A stretch of DNA of 15,247 nt from CAYUNA01 sp047629355. Lineage in GTDB: Bacteria > Bacteroidota > Bacteroidia > Chitinophagales > Saprospiraceae. Below the pieces are notes generated by a model. That model was given only the letters and a program-made list of their open reading frames with translations. It was not told the DNA's origin and did not search any database. The stretch spans positions 1-15,247 of the forward strand of contig JBLHWU010000161.1 in assembly GCA_047629355.1 (NCBI GenBank), read 5' to 3'. Below are positions 7,230-14,294 of this stretch, one piece after another (positions within the stretch are counted from its first letter, which is position 1; each line of letters opens with the position of its first letter). Position numbers and translations under genes: made by a program.

Positions 7230-7391
7230 ATAATGGTAAAATAATGAATTGTTCAACGATTGTCGTTTCTTTTGTTCTTTGTTTATTTTTGAAATAGTCA
7301 TTATTTTTATATAATGACTATTTCAAAATTAAAAAATAAGGGCAAAAGAGATACAGGAGAGTTGGGGAAGTTATTATTTTACCGTTATTAA
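7227..7391. mobile_element. MITE-like element, copy C (diverged)
   Basis: Terminal inverted repeats are clear: 7227-7245 matches the complement of 7373-7391 at 17 of 19 positions. Inside, it shares with copies A and B the word TTTTGTTCTT (about 7270-7279), the segment ATATAATGA (7310-7318), and an exact 18-mer with copy A (7330-7347 equals 1716-1733). Similarity to A and B also continues a little outside each end, so the true boundaries may be about 7215-7402. It has no coding capacity and abuts the stop codon of the DUF457 gene. Confidence 0.5.
7287..7328. terminator. 18-bp perfect hairpin inside MITE copy C
   Basis: Arms 7287-7304 and 7311-7328 pair perfectly around the loop TTTTAT. It lies 58 bases after the DUF457 stop and could end that transcript, though the stem is A+T-rich. 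Copies A and B lack this palindrome. Confidence 0.35.
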
Positions 7392-7443
7392 GTCTTTCGT
7401 TGGTAAAAATATTCTATTTAAAAACAGCATTTTTAATAAGGGG

Positions 7444-7474
7444 TTTCATTCAATAGAAGAATGTTGTATTTTTG
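7444..7474 (+). promoter_or_regulatory. Promoter of the acyl-CoA dehydrogenase gene
   Basis: TTTC (7444-7447), a 19-base spacer and TATTTTTG (7467-7474) followed by CG match the Bacteroidota -33/-7 architecture (TTTG-N19-TAnnTTTG) with one deviation. Transcription would start near 7480, placing the REPIN at 7484-7559 inside a leader of about 110 bases. Confidence 0.55.
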
Positions 7475-7483
7475 CGTTCAAAA

Positions 7484-7559
7484 TGTAGTGGCGACTTTAG
7501 TCGCCAAGCTGCCTCGCAAAATACGATTCAGCAACTCGGCGACTAAAGTCGCCGTTACA
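7484..7559. repeat. REPIN-like pair of palindromes (GGCGACT/AGTCGCC)
   Basis: Two 16-base palindromes face each other: GGCGACTTTAGTCGCC (7490-7505) and GGCGACTAAAGTCGCC (7538-7553). They are exact reverse complements and are flanked by TGTA on the left and TTACA on the right. Each can fold alone, or both can pair with each other into one long hairpin. This is the layout of a REP doublet. It is G+C-rich compared with the surrounding spacer and lies between the promoter and start of the dehydrogenase gene. Confidence 0.7.
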
Positions 7560-7589
7560 CTAACCAAATTAATCTAAAAATATACGACC

Positions 7590-8810
7590 ATGCAACTAAC
7601 AGCAGATAGTCCTACAACTATGGAACGACGGACAAAAACTGACCAATTTGAAGGCCACGACTATTACAACGTCGATGAATTATTTTCAGAAGAACACTTA
7701 ATTGCGCGTGACGCTGTCCGCACATGGGTGAAAGCAGAAGTCAGTCCAATCATCGAAGACTGCTTTGAAAAAGCAAATTATCCGGTACATTTGTTCAAGC
7801 AATTGGGTGAAATCGGCGCGTATGGCCCAAGTTTACCGGTGAAATACGGCGGTGGAGGTATGGATGAAATCGCTTACGGTATCATCATGCAAGAGTTGGA
7901 ACGTGGTGATTCAGGCTTGCGTTCAATGGCGTCTGTTCAAGGGTCATTGGTGATGTACCCAATTTATAAATATGCGTCGGAAGAGCAGAAAATGAAGTAC
8001 TTGCCAAAATTGGGGAGTGGTGAATATATCGGCTGTTTCGGTTTGACAGAGCCAGATTCAGGGTCTGACCCAGGAAGCATGATTACCAATATCAAGGACG
8101 CAGGTGACCATTATATTTTGAATGGTGCGAAAATGTGGATTTCGAATTCTCCAGTTGCGGATGTTGCGGTGGTTTGGGCGAAAGACGAAGAAGGTAAGAT
8201 TAGAGGAATGGTCGTAGAATCAAGCTGGGAAGGATTTTCTGCACCAGAAATTCACGGGAAATTATCGTTGCGAGCGTCTATCACGGGCGAGTTGGTTTTT
8301 GAAGACGTACGGGTACCGAAAGAAAATGTATTTCCAGATATTCGAGGATTGAAAGGACCATTGAGCTGTTTGTCAAAAGCACGATACGGTATTTCTTGGG
8401 GTGCAATTGGTGCTGCGATGGATTGTTACGATTCTGCTTTGCGATATTCTAAGGAGCGCGTACAATTTGGGAAACCAATCGGTCAGTTTCAGTTGACACA
8501 AAAGAAATTGGCGGAAATGATTACTGAAATCACCAAGGCACAGCTACTGGCATGGCGTTTGGGGACTTTAGCGAATAAAGGGGAAGCAACGCCAGCACAG
8601 ATTTCAATGGCTAAACGAAACAATGTCCACATGGCATTGGAAATTGCCAGAGAAGCGCGACAAATTCACGGCGGAATGGGCATCACTAACGAGTATCCAA
8701 TTATGCGTCACATGATGAATTTGGAGACTGTCCTGACTTACGAAGGCACGCACGACATCCACTTGTTGATTACAGGTATGGATGTGACGGGCTTGAATGC
8801 TTTTAAATAG
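7590..8810 (+). CDS. gcdH: Acyl-CoA dehydrogenase, glutaryl-CoA dehydrogenase type
   Basis: A 406-residue FAD enzyme of the acyl-CoA dehydrogenase superfamily, with N-terminal helical, middle beta and C-terminal helical domains in order. Several segments match glutaryl-CoA dehydrogenase more than other branches: GLRSMASVQGSLVMYPIY (109-126), GCFGLTEPDSGSDPGSM (148-164), LNGAKMWISNSPVADV, KLSLRAS and ARYGISWG. The catalytic base is in the GCDH-type motif TYEGTHDIH (383-391), with E385. Glutaryl-CoA dehydrogenases oxidise and decarboxylate glutaryl-CoA to crotonyl-CoA in lysine and tryptophan breakdown; a non-decarboxylating relative cannot be excluded. The ATG at 7590 is preceded by an A-rich leader; a second ATG at codon 11 is possible. 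No other gene of the pathway is adjacent. Confidence 0.9.
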   Translation: MQLTADSPTTMERRTKTDQFEGHDYYNVDELFSEEHLIARDAVRTWVKAEVSPIIEDCFEKANYPVHLFKQLGEIGAYGPSLPVKYGGGGMDEIAYGIIMQELERGDSGLRSMASVQGSLVMYPIYKYASEEQKMKYLPKLGSGEYIGCFGLTEPDSGSDPGSMITNIKDAGDHYILNGAKMWISNSPVADVAVVWAKDEEGKIRGMVVESSWEGFSAPEIHGKLSLRASITGELVFEDVRVPKENVFPDIRGLKGPLSCLSKARYGISWGAIGAAMDCYDSALRYSKERVQFGKPIGQFQLTQKKLAEMITEITKAQLLAWRLGTLANKGEATPAQISMAKRNNVHMALEIAREARQIHGGMGITNEYPIMRHMMNLETVLTYEGTHDIHLLITGMDVTGLNAFK

Positions 8811-8828
8811 ACGAGGCGGGGTACTAGC

Positions 8829-8914
8829 TGCGGGTTGCTAAAGCAATAGGTTCTTAGAAGGCGAAATACCGAGCTTATCTAAGAACACGTTGCATTAGCA
8901 GCTTGTAACCCGCA
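8829..8914. repeat. Long imperfect hairpin after the dehydrogenase gene
   Basis: Paired blocks in nested order: TGCGGGTT (8829-8836) with AACCCGCA (8907-8914), GCTAAAGCAA (8837-8846) with TTGCATTAGC (8890-8899), and GTTCTTAGA (8850-8858) with TCTAAGAAC (8878-8886). A 7-base bulge lies on the right side. It starts 19 bases after the stop at 8810 and may serve as terminator or be a repeat element. The remaining spacer to 9078 is A+T-rich and shows no gene. Confidence 0.55.
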
Positions 8915-9078
8915 ATTCGCAACACAACTGTTAAAAATTTTATAAAAACGGTGATTTACCACGACCTTTTCATAAAATTGCATCTTTAGATAAAACAAAA
9001 CTCCCTCTATATTACGTTAAAAAGGAAGTAATTTATTTGTTTTTCTAATTTGAACTTGCTTACAAAAGAATATTGACC

Positions 9079-10266
9079 ATGCGATTTTTTGTTATCACCA
9101 TATTAAGTAGTCTATTTTTTACAGCTGATCTTGCGGCGCAAGGTGAGCCGATTGTGTTGCAAAATCCTTCGTTCGAGGATATGCCGCGCATAGCCAAAGT
9201 ACCGAGAGGATGGTATGATTGTGGATTTCCGACGGAGAGCGAACCTGATATTCAGCCAAGCGGTTCCGGGAGTTCTGCCTTTTTTAATGTTGTTCAACCT
9301 GCGCAAGACGGACAAACTTATGTCGGTATGGTGGTTAGAGATAATGATACTTGGGAAATGATTGCGCAAAGATTGACGCGACCGATGGAAGGCGGAAAAT
9401 GTTATGAATTTAGTTTGTCTTTGTCTCGGTCAGAAATTTATGTGAGTCCCAGCCGAGTCACAGGGCAAGAAGTTAATTATACATCTCCCGTTAAGTTACG
9501 AATTTGGGGAGGAAATGGTTATTGCGAAAAAGCAGAATTATTGGCAGAGACGCCTTTAATTATTAATACTCGTTGGTTAGAATATAATTTCAAATTTGAA
9601 CCAACTAAAAATTATAGCTACATTGTATTAGAAGCATTTTATAAAACACCTATTTTATTTCCTTATAATGGCAATGTTTTAATGGACAATGCTTCACCAA
9701 TTTTTCCAATTCCTTGTGATACCGAAGTGCCAGAACTGCCTACTGAAGTACCTGTTCTTGCAGACAATACCCCGCCAACAACACTTGTAACAACGCCACC
9801 TGCTACACCAAAGCTGAAAGCAACGCCGACTCAACCAAATACGCCAATTGCCAAAACAAATCCAACTCCACCAAAGCTCAAAGTACTTAGGGATCTCGAC
9901 CGTATGAAAGAAGGCGAAACGATTCGGATTGACAAGCTATTTTTCTTAGCTAATAAAACTGATCCAACAGAGGACTCTTATGAAGTTTTGGATGAAGTGT
10001 ATGATTTTCTAGCTATTAATAAAGACATGATTGTTGAAATTGGCGGACATACTAATACAACACCAGCACATGCCTATTGCGACAGTTTATCGACAGATAG
10101 AGCCAAAGCGGTCGTTGGTTATCTGATTAGAAAAGGGATTGCGTCCAGTCGCTTGCAATACAGAGGTTATGGGAAGCGGAAGCCCTTGGTTTATGATAAA
10201 AACAGCAAAGCAAATCGTTTGAAAAACCAGCGCGTGGAGATTAAAGTGCTGAGTTTTAATGGGTAA
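9079..10266 (+). CDS. Exported protein with C-terminal OmpA peptidoglycan-binding domain
   Basis: A 395-residue protein. A signal peptide (MRFFVITILSSLFFTADLAAQ) is followed by a beta-rich module (about 24-205), starting 'VLQNPSFEDMP' and containing 'PRGWYDCG'. This looks like the carbohydrate-binding-like N-terminal module of similar Bacteroidota proteins. A Pro/Thr-rich linker (about 213-268, with TPPAT and NPTPPK) leads to an OmpA-like domain (about 276-390): EIGGHTN (320-326), SLSTDRAKAV (336-345), RGYGKRKP (362-369) and NRLKNQRVEI (379-388). It probably anchors the outer membrane or a surface module to peptidoglycan. The usual GHTD Asp is Asn here (N326), while R341 is kept. I chose the ATG at 9079 over an upstream TTG (9073), since it gives a normal signal peptide. 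It is a single gene with no operon partner. Confidence 0.88.
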   Translation: MRFFVITILSSLFFTADLAAQGEPIVLQNPSFEDMPRIAKVPRGWYDCGFPTESEPDIQPSGSGSSAFFNVVQPAQDGQTYVGMVVRDNDTWEMIAQRLTRPMEGGKCYEFSLSLSRSEIYVSPSRVTGQEVNYTSPVKLRIWGGNGYCEKAELLAETPLIINTRWLEYNFKFEPTKNYSYIVLEAFYKTPILFPYNGNVLMDNASPIFPIPCDTEVPELPTEVPVLADNTPPTTLVTTPPATPKLKATPTQPNTPIAKTNPTPPKLKVLRDLDRMKEGETIRIDKLFFLANKTDPTEDSYEVLDEVYDFLAINKDMIVEIGGHTNTTPAHAYCDSLSTDRAKAVVGYLIRKGIASSRLQYRGYGKRKPLVYDKNSKANRLKNQRVEIKVLSFNG

Positions 10267-10280
10267 GATTCGAGTGATTT

Positions 10281-10335
10281 TTTCCAAAAGAAAAGGGGTG
10301 TAAATTTAGATTTTACAGCCCTTTTCTTTTGGAAA
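10281..10335. terminator. Bidirectional terminator, OmpA/VWA convergence
   Basis: A perfect 17-bp stem (TTTCCAAAAGAAAAGGG 10281-10297 with 10319-10335), continued after one mismatch by TGTAAA/TTTACA (10299-10304 with 10312-10317). It stands 14 bases after the OmpA-domain stop, in the gap between two convergent genes, and can serve both. Confidence 0.75.
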
Positions 10336-10415
10336 TAAATTAAAAATGAGCGAGAATTGCATTCTAAATGCTCTACTTCATGAGAGAACAAATCAACGAT
10401 TTACGAATAAAGATA

Positions 10416-11546
10416 TTACTTCGCCCGAATTCCTTCTCTCGCCATCCATTGCTTCAAATCTTCCTTTTTAATCGCCGACGCCATCAAATCTGGAAATTTA
10501 TCCGGTGAACAAGCAAAAGCAGGCAAGCCTAAAGCCGCCATTTTTACGGCAATTGCTTTATCATAAATCGGCGCACCGTCGTCATTCAAGGCAAGCAAAG
10601 TAATAAATTGCGCACCTGAATTTTGAATAGTTGATACCTTCTTCAGCATATCATTCACATTACCACCTTCAAACAAATCAGAGATTAAAACAAAAATTGT
10701 ATCTGCTGGATTTTGAATAATCGTCTGTGCATAACCGAGGGCTTTATTGATATCTGTGCCACCACCAAGTTGCGTTCCAAAGAGCAAATCAACGGGGTCA
10801 TCCAACTTTTCTGTCAAATCAACCACTGCCGTATCAAAGACGATAAAATGCGTTTTGACAGAGCGCAGCGATGCCATAATTGCACCAAACACACTCGAAT
10901 AAACCATCGAAGCGGCCATCGAACCACTCTGATCAATGAGCAAAATAATGTGTTTCAGCGACTGTCCTTTTCGTCCGTGTCCAATCAAATTTTTAGGAAT
11001 AATCGTCTTGTATTCTTCTTGATAATTTTTCAAATTGGCGCGAATCGTTTGGTGCCAATCTATCTCTCTAAATTTTGGTCGCCGATTTCGCACACTTCGA
11101 TTCAATGCCCCCTCAATCGCTTGGCGCATCGGATTTTTTAAGCGTTTCTCTAATTCTTTAACCACTTTTCGAATGACTTCTCGCGCTGTTTCTTTCGTTT
11201 TTTTAGGTAAAATTTTATTCAAAGAAATCAAAGTTGCCACTAAATTCACATCGGGTTCAATGGCTTCCAAAAGCTCTGGTTCGAGCAACATTTGATTCAG
11301 ATTCAGTCGCTCTAGCGCGTCTTTTTGCATCACTTGCACTACTGAAGTTGGGAAGTACTCACGGATGTCTCCCAACCACCGATTGACATTTGGAGACGAG
11401 CCACCTAAGCCGCCTTCTCGCTCAGAATCGTAAAGGGCTTCGAGGACATTGTCCATGCCTTCGTCGCCTTCACCCATTTCTACTTCCTTAGCAGGGTCGG
11501 CTTGCTGCCCGAGAATGAGTCGCCATTTTCTTAGTTTTTCGTCCAT
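10416..11546 (-). CDS. VWA-domain protein (CoxE-like)
   Basis: A 376-residue cytosolic protein. The N-terminal half (1-190) is helical and charged, with an acidic patch (GEGDEGMD, 25-32) and a basic segment (about 134-160, NRSVRNRRPKFRE). The C-terminal half is a von Willebrand A domain with a complete MIDAS: DQSGS (205-209), the Thr/Asp of GGGTD (261-265), and SDLFEGG (289-295). Proteins of this build usually work with a MoxR-type AAA+ ATPase and are often clustered with DUF5682 or SWIM-domain genes, in chaperone-like or conflict roles. None of these partners is adjacent: downstream is the convergent OmpA-domain gene, upstream is aroA 181 bases away. The start ATG at 11544-11546 is the only sensible one. 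Function is uncertain beyond metal-dependent protein binding. Confidence 0.85.
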   Translation of the reverse strand: MDEKLRKWRLILGQQADPAKEVEMGEGDEGMDNVLEALYDSEREGGLGGSSPNVNRWLGDIREYFPTSVVQVMQKDALERLNLNQMLLEPELLEAIEPDVNLVATLISLNKILPKKTKETAREVIRKVVKELEKRLKNPMRQAIEGALNRSVRNRRPKFREIDWHQTIRANLKNYQEEYKTIIPKNLIGHGRKGQSLKHIILLIDQSGSMAASMVYSSVFGAIMASLRSVKTHFIVFDTAVVDLTEKLDDPVDLLFGTQLGGGTDINKALGYAQTIIQNPADTIFVLISDLFEGGNVNDMLKKVSTIQNSGAQFITLLALNDDGAPIYDKAIAVKMAALGLPAFACSPDKFPDLMASAIKKEDLKQWMAREGIRAK

Positions 11547-11631
11547 GTTTAAATTGCGTAGCTACCGATTTTTTTAATAAATTTCACACTTTAAAATCAC
11601 TTGAATCCATGATTAATTACTACGCGTTACT

Positions 11632-11713
11632 TATGTAGGGGCGCGCCCTTGTGGTCAACCAACGTATTAATTTACATGGCATTGGGCGAGCACAAAGGTG
11701 CGCCCCCTACATA
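11632..11713. repeat. G+C-rich inverted repeat in the VWA/aroA spacer
   Basis: Left arm 11632-11653 (TATGTAGGGG then CGCGCCCTTGTG) pairs with right arm 11691-11713 (CACAAAGGTGCG then CCCCCTACATA), with one extra base and one mismatch. The left arm contains the palindrome GGGCGCGCCC (11639-11648). Such 'GTAGGGGCG' hairpin repeats are dispersed in many bacterial genomes. It stands 15 bases downstream of the aroA stop and 86 bases upstream of the VWA start, so it may also separate their transcripts. Confidence 0.6.
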
Positions 11714-11727
11714 CCGAATAGTTCAGT

Positions 11728-12972
11728 TTATTGAACAATAAATCCCAATTTTTCAATATCCTTCCAAAACGCAGGATAAGACTTTCTCACGACCATTGGT
11801 TCCTCAATTTCTACTTCGCCCAACATTGCCAAAGGCGCAATTGCCATTGCTTGTCGGTGGTCTTCATAAGTTGGAAAAACGGGTGTATTTTCAACAACTG
11901 CTTTTCCTTCAATTTGATAAAAAATCTTATCTGATTTTTTAGAAAAATGAGGAGGCAACTGCGACAACCATACTTGGGTTTTACCCAATTCCGTTTGCAT
12001 CGCTTTGATGCGGTCCGTCTCTTTAATTTTTAAAGTTTCCAAACCCGTAAATAAACCTTGCACGCCCAATCCGCCACAAACGACGAATAAAGTCTGCGCT
12101 AAATCAGGGCAACGAATAAAATCATGTTCAAAAAACGGTCGCGGTTCACCTGATTTTGACAAGTGTATGCCTTTTTCATTGAAAACAGTTTGTACACCAA
12201 ATTTGGTCATCATTTTCACTAAAACGGAATCGCCTTGTACGCTATTTTCAAATAAACCATTCAATTGTAAATCCAACTTATCCGCAAAAGCCGCCATCGC
12301 ATAATAATAGGACGCTGCCGACCAATCTGCTTCAACGGTAAATTCTTTTGCCTGATATTTTTGTGGTAAAATCTTAATTAAATTTCCTTCCCAATTGTGC
12401 TTTATACCAAAATAAGCCATCAAATTCAACGTCATTTCAATATACGGTCGCGAAACAATTTTACCATCCAAAGTCAATTCTAAACCATTTGGCAAGGTCG
12501 GCGCAATGAGTAATAAGGCTGAAATATACTGGCTACTCGTACCTGCCGAAATCGTTAATTGGTGATTTTGTGCTAAATTTTCAGCGGCATTGATGCGGAG
12601 TGGGGGATAACCTTCATTTTTCAAATAGTCAATATTCGCCCCTAATTTTCGCAAGGCATCTACCAAAACGCCAATAGGTCGCTGCTTCATTCTTTCCGTC
12701 CCTGTTAAAATTTGCGAACCAGGTTGCAACGATAAAAATGCTGTCAAAAATCGAAAGGTTGTGCCCGCTGGCCCTGCGTCTCGCGTTTCCTCGTCGCTTG
12801 CCAATAATTGCTGCATCAACTGGGTATCATTGGAGTTCGCCAGGGCATTTATCGTAAAATCTTCTTCACACAATGCCCGAATAATCAACACTCGATTGCT
12901 GATGCTTTTCGAGCCATCAAGTTGTATCTCACCGACGATATTTTTATCTTTTTTGGATATCTTGTAATTCAT
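11728..12972 (-). CDS. aroA: 3-phosphoshikimate 1-carboxyvinyltransferase (EPSP synthase)
   Basis: A cytosolic enzyme that joins shikimate 3-phosphate and phosphoenolpyruvate to give EPSP, the sixth shikimate-pathway step. At 414 residues it is of the shorter Bacteroidota type. Motifs in order: LDGSKSISNR (18-27, substrate Lys22), AGPAGTTFRFLTA in place of the more common NAGT-x-x-R, QRPI, GTSSQYISALL (S-S-Q for shikimate 3-phosphate), ADWSAASYY, KETDRI and YEDHRQAMA. The frame is open to a TTG at 13020, but I chose the ATG at 12970-12972 because it begins directly with the conserved strand; the extra 16 residues would overlap the promoter of the divergent gene. A possible promoter on the minus strand (TTTTG near 13047, TAGAATTTG near 13022) is weak. 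It is a single gene, not in an aro operon. Confidence 0.96.
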   Translation of the reverse strand: MNYKISKKDKNIVGEIQLDGSKSISNRVLIIRALCEEDFTINALANSNDTQLMQQLLASDEETRDAGPAGTTFRFLTAFLSLQPGSQILTGTERMKQRPIGVLVDALRKLGANIDYLKNEGYPPLRINAAENLAQNHQLTISAGTSSQYISALLLIAPTLPNGLELTLDGKIVSRPYIEMTLNLMAYFGIKHNWEGNLIKILPQKYQAKEFTVEADWSAASYYYAMAAFADKLDLQLNGLFENSVQGDSVLVKMMTKFGVQTVFNEKGIHLSKSGEPRPFFEHDFIRCPDLAQTLFVVCGGLGVQGLFTGLETLKIKETDRIKAMQTELGKTQVWLSQLPPHFSKKSDKIFYQIEGKAVVENTPVFPTYEDHRQAMAIAPLAMLGEVEIEEPMVVRKSYPAFWKDIEKLGFIVQ

Positions 12973-12973
12973 A

Positions 12974-13003
12974 TTTACGTTTAAAAAGTGTTCTTTATCT
13001 TTG
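12974..13003 (+). promoter_or_regulatory. Promoter of the DJ-1/PfpI lipoprotein gene
   Basis: TTTA (12974-12977), an 18-base spacer and TATCTTTG (12996-13003) fit the Bacteroidota -33/-7 form with one deviation in the upstream box. The leader would be about 45 bases. The site lies in the aroA 5' region, so the two divergent genes share regulatory DNA. Confidence 0.5.
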
Positions 13004-13055
13004 TGAATATTGAACTTCAAATTCTAAGAAGCTGTTCTAAACAAAACTCAAAACG

Positions 13056-13799
13056 ATGAACTTCCTATTCAATATTGCAATTTTAGGCATTTTTCTACTA
13101 TTTTTTGGCTGTCAGCCCATTAATGAAGCAGAAAATTTTAAGACGAAAAAACAATTTCCAACCCTTGAATCCGATCGCTACAATGCGGCGTTTTTGGTGA
13201 TGGATGGCGTTTTTAATACAGAATTGACCGCGCCGTTTGATATTTTTCAGCACACTATTTTTCGCGACAGTATCAAGGCGATGAATGTTTTTACGGTTGC
13301 CAATACGGACGACCCTATTAAGACATTTGAGGGCATTCGATTGTTGCCAGATTATAATTATTTGACGGATACGTTGCCGCCAATTGACATCCTGATTGTG
13401 CCGAGTGCAGAACATCATTTAGACACGGATTTAGAGGATAAAGCGATGATTGATTTTGTGAAAAAGACGGCGGAAAACGCCCAATTTGTTACGTCTCATT
13501 GCGACGGTGCGTTCGTTTTGGCGAAAGCGGGATTATTGGATAAAGTGGCATCAACGACCTTTCCGAGTGACGTTCCTGCGTATCGAAAAATGTTCCCGAA
13601 TTTGGAGGTTCACGAAGATGTTTTATTTGTGCGCGATGGTAAATTTATAACCTCAGCAGGTGGTGCAAAATCATTTGAAGCGGCATTGTATTTAGCTGAA
13701 TTTTTATATGGAAAAGACGTTGCCCAACAGTTGGCAAAAGGCTTGGTGATTGATTGGGATTTGGAAGAAGTACCTTGTTTAATTAAGAATATAGAATGA
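13056..13799 (+). CDS. DJ-1/PfpI-domain lipoprotein
   Basis: A 247-residue protein. An N-terminal hydrophobic segment ends in LLFFGCQ, with C19 as the likely lipidation site, so it should act outside the cytoplasm. After a short charged linker, residues 42-240 form a DJ-1/PfpI (class I glutamine amidotransferase-like) domain of the isonitrile-hydratase/transcription-regulator-sensor branch: FLVMDGVFNTELTAPFDIF (46-64, E56 in the usual acid position) and the nucleophile elbow TSHCDGAFVLAKAGLLD (146-162, C149). It continues with TTFPSD and FITSAGGAKSFEAALYL. Members include isonitrile hydratases, proteases, glyoxalases and inactive sensor domains; which of these this is cannot be read from sequence. 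There is no AraC-type DNA-binding tail. A 29-bp hairpin follows its stop closely. Confidence 0.85.
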   Translation: MNFLFNIAILGIFLLFFGCQPINEAENFKTKKQFPTLESDRYNAAFLVMDGVFNTELTAPFDIFQHTIFRDSIKAMNVFTVANTDDPIKTFEGIRLLPDYNYLTDTLPPIDILIVPSAEHHLDTDLEDKAMIDFVKKTAENAQFVTSHCDGAFVLAKAGLLDKVASTTFPSDVPAYRKMFPNLEVHEDVLFVRDGKFITSAGGAKSFEAALYLAEFLYGKDVAQQLAKGLVIDWDLEEVPCLIKNIE

Positions 13800-13812
13800 A
13801 AGGTTTTTAGAA

Positions 13813-13906
13813 AGAAGTCAGACCGTTTTACTGTCAGAGGTCATAAACTCAATTATTCAAGAACTGTTTGTAGTCTTACCTCTGAGAGTAAGGCGGTCTG
13901 ACTTCT
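13813..13906. repeat. Long 29-bp hairpin with GTCAGAC arms
   Basis: Arm 13813-13841 pairs with 13878-13906 over 29 positions. There are three DNA mismatches, two of which would be U-G pairs in plus-strand RNA, leaving 28 of 29 paired. The outer 13 bp (AGAAGTCAGACCG/CGGTCTGACTTCT) are perfect. The 36-base loop is A+T-rich. It begins 13 bases after the lipoprotein stop, so it may act as a terminator or an RNA-stabilising 3' structure. Confidence 0.65.
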
Positions 13907-13917
13907 GAACGAAAAGA

Positions 13918-13951
13918 AAGCAGCCAGACGAGATTAATTGTCTGACTGCTT
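13918..13951. repeat. Second hairpin with the same GTCTGAC word
   Basis: AAGCAGCCAGAC (13918-13929) pairs with GTCTGACTGCTT (13940-13951) with one mismatch and a 10-base loop. It sits 11 bases after the 29-bp hairpin and shares its GTC(A/T)GAC core, so the two may derive from the same repeat. Confidence 0.55.
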
Positions 13952-14020
13952 CTAAAAAGAAGGTGTTTGTTCTAAATGCTAGTTCAAAATATATAATTCA
14001 AAAAAAAATGCTAGTTTCCT

Positions 14021-14049
14021 AAAAAAGCCTGCCGAGCTGCTTTTTTTTC
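14021..14049 (+). terminator. Intrinsic terminator-like stem and T-run
   Basis: AAAAAAGC (14021-14028) pairs with GCTTTTTT (14039-14046), and the T-run continues to 14048. This is the most classical intrinsic terminator shape in the tail. It may end read-through from the DJ-1 lipoprotein gene or an unseen small transcript. The following 14050-14294 is A+T-rich with no gene, RNA or repeat that I can recognise. Confidence 0.45.
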
Positions 14050-14294
14050 AAAAGCCTTTATCAAAACGTGTAGTTAAATAAATATCGTCCTTACACCTTA
14101 GAATTCTCTCTCGACAGGCGAATAAGTATCTCAATAGTAAGCTGTTTCTTTCCTAATAATAAATAATAACTGCTTGTGTAAGTATGTATGTTAGTGCTAC
14201 TGATACCAAAATTGAGTTGATAAAAGAGGGAGGAAAACGAGTCTTCCTCGCCTCAACAAATAGATTATCAACAAAGCATAATGCTTTTATCTTT

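Noticed and set aside
9073..9078. TTG start two codons before the OmpA-domain ATG
   Set aside because: The ATG at 9079 is immediately available and gives a clean signal peptide.
10713..11295. Open frames on the plus strand opposite the VWA gene
   Set aside because: They are antisense to a gene with clear domain motifs and carry no motif of their own.
12973..13020. TTG start giving 16 extra residues on AroA
   Set aside because: The ATG at 12972 fits the conserved N-terminus, and the extension overlaps the promoter of the divergent gene.
13980..14016. Short direct repeat AAATGCTAGTT (two copies about 40 bases apart)
   Set aside because: Only 11 bases long in A+T-rich sequence and not associated with any element boundary I could confirm.
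14027..14119. Long-range pairing GCCTGCCGAG with CTCGACAGGC
   Set aside because: Nine of ten bases over an 80-base loop, competing with the better local terminator stem; chance cannot be excluded.
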